Source: Owenia fusiformis
Taxonomy: Eukaryota > Annelida > Polychaeta > Sabellida > Oweniidae
Assembly: GCA_903813345.2 (NCBI GenBank)
Contig: CAIIXF020000010.1
Span: 27,926,425-27,986,424, forward strand
DNA length: 60,000 nucleotides
Direction: 5' to 3'
Shown here: positions 58,901 to 60,000 of the stretch, piece by piece
Position numbering within the stretch: position 1 is the stretch's first letter
Layout of the letters: every line of letters starts with the position of its first letter
Position numbers and translations under genes: made by a program
The notes under the pieces: model-generated
The model's input: the letters and a program-made list of their open reading frames with translations, nothing else
What the model was told of the DNA's origin: nothing
Database searches by the model: none

Positions 58901-59976
58901 TCAGGCAAATATACTTGGCCTCCTTTCACTGTTGTCTGAGTCAGTATAGCCCGTATTATCCATTCCGTTTGCTGTTGTTGTATCTGCCATAGTAAACCAT
59001 ACATTTTCCTCCATATTTCCTCCGACTTCTCGCTTTTGTCCGACATCTTTTCCTCGATCGATCGGACAAAAGTCGGGGACGTAAATTCGCTTGAATGTTC
59101 CGGGTCCGAGAATAAGGCACGTTATACCGATACAAAGCAAGAGAGTTGACCAGAAAAGTACATTTACAAAGAACGCAGCATCCGTGATTTCTAAAACTGT
59201 CTCAGTCCTGTTAACTGCTGGATTATAATAGCAAGTCAATTCTTTGTCTTTCATTCCATTTATGTTTTGATATTCCCGGACAGTATCGTTGTTGGCCGAG
59301 TCCGAGGCCGAACATAGCTTAGGGGTATTGGAGCAATGCTTCAGAAAGCCATCAGCTTCGCCAAAAGATTCTGACCGTCTTCGTTTCTGAAATAAAACAT
59401 TTGTTATGTCATGATTGTTAATTAACGGTGAAATAATCGATAGGCAGTGAATAAGTACGGATTTGATGATTGTGAAGTGCTCAAGAGATTACGAGAATAT
59501 GAAATATATAGAACTTTTGCTCCGAACGTAATATGTCCGTCCGTCTTTTCCGTCCATTCCACAATGTGGACTCTACAGTATTAAATATCTTTTGACCTGT
59601 TTAGTATATTCGTTGATTACTAAAACCATATGTTTGATATGGATGATTTATATTAACTCACCACCAAGTCATAACTGAAATAATCCTTGAACATCGAAGC
59701 ATTCTGTACTAGTCTATTTTGCCTGTCCTCGTACTGCACCACTACCACAAGACAGGGGAAGAATCTCTCGCAGTGTTTTGGACACTTGCACAACAGTGGG
59801 CAGCTCGAGTAAAAACTTTTCTGTACGGTACAGGTGGTACGGATAAACTGTCCGAGGGCCTGGTAAGGATCAGTGTAAAAAAGGAGAAATATCACGATAA
59901 GTGGCACTGAAAATGATACTGACAGAATCCCTAGAGCGCGGATGAGGTATCTTGTCTTTTTCGTCAGCTTGTGCAT
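58901..59976 (-). CDS. BK channel beta-subunit-like protein (KCNMB family), two exons, possibly 5'-partial
   Basis: Accessory subunit topology of calcium-activated (BK) potassium channels: two membrane segments with a large cysteine-rich extracellular loop. Exons on the minus strand: 59976-59662 and 59386-58901, giving 266 aa from the first ATG. TM1 is about residues 11-34 (ALGILSVSFSVPLIVIFLLF) and TM2 about 176-198 (FFVNVLFWSTLLLCIGITCL). Loop features typical of the family are CPKHCERFFPCLVVVV (vertebrate ...YPCLQVYV), the CYYNP motif before TM2 and N-glycosylation sites (NAS, NRT). The cytosolic C-tail of about 68 residues is longer than in most vertebrate KCNMBs. The frame stays open to the window edge and TTTTCAG lies just upstream of the ATG, so an earlier exon may exist. 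Insect TipE-type proteins are the main alternative. Confidence 0.8.
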
Positions 59977-60000
59977 TGTGTGACTGAAAAGTGTTTTTAT

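Overview
This is a gene-moderate, AT-rich, intron-rich animal nuclear genomic window. All genes are split by GT-AG introns. The genes read as metazoan orthologues, and the repeats (CR1/L2-like LINEs, TA-flanked Tc1/mariner-type inverted-repeat elements, an ACGG-bearing pearl-like repeat) suggest a lophotrochozoan, most likely a mollusc. The phylum is inference; the metazoan assignment is secure.

Layout: 1-20,000 is gene-poor and full of repeats: a 1073-1748 TIR element, a TIR-bounded block 3145-7773 holding two different LINE fragments, a 30-bp minisatellite at about 9036-9935, a TIR element with an inserted tRNA-Leu-like SINE at 10.5-11.1 kb, a long-TIR element at 12075-12719 and a TIR element loaded with G-rich repeats at 16646-17299. 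MRPL37 (mitoribosomal protein mL37) occupies 20156-34915 on the minus strand in eight exons, giving an uninterrupted 413-residue reading. A complete two-exon aldo-keto reductase gene lies on the opposite strand inside its intron 4, and a decayed 5'-truncated LINE lies inside intron 2. MTERF4, a mitoribosome assembly factor, starts at 39114 on the plus strand, so two mitoribosome genes are divergent across a 4.2-kb spacer that three different repeats have invaded.

BAG1 (minus, 44324-48092, six exons, 214 aa) and RADX (plus, 48303-56041, 15 exons, 764 aa) are head-to-head, with only 210 bp between their start codons. BAG1 intron 1 carries a mariner-type element with a recognisable dead transposase. 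RADX exon 3 ends in a fourfold 62-bp tandem duplication that copies the splice donor. A small secreted protein with the cysteine pattern of a lone ZP-N domain follows (56756-58393). The window ends in a BK-channel beta-subunit-like gene on the minus strand (58901-59976, possibly continuing past the edge).

I see no operon, prophage, CRISPR or new multi-gene system. The most notable points are the gene architecture (bidirectional pairs, nested gene, duplicated splice donor), the ZP-N-only secreted gene and several apparently uncatalogued short inverted-repeat families. Exon models were joined by hand from splice signals and frame; every multi-exon CDS given closes in frame, but no transcript data were available.
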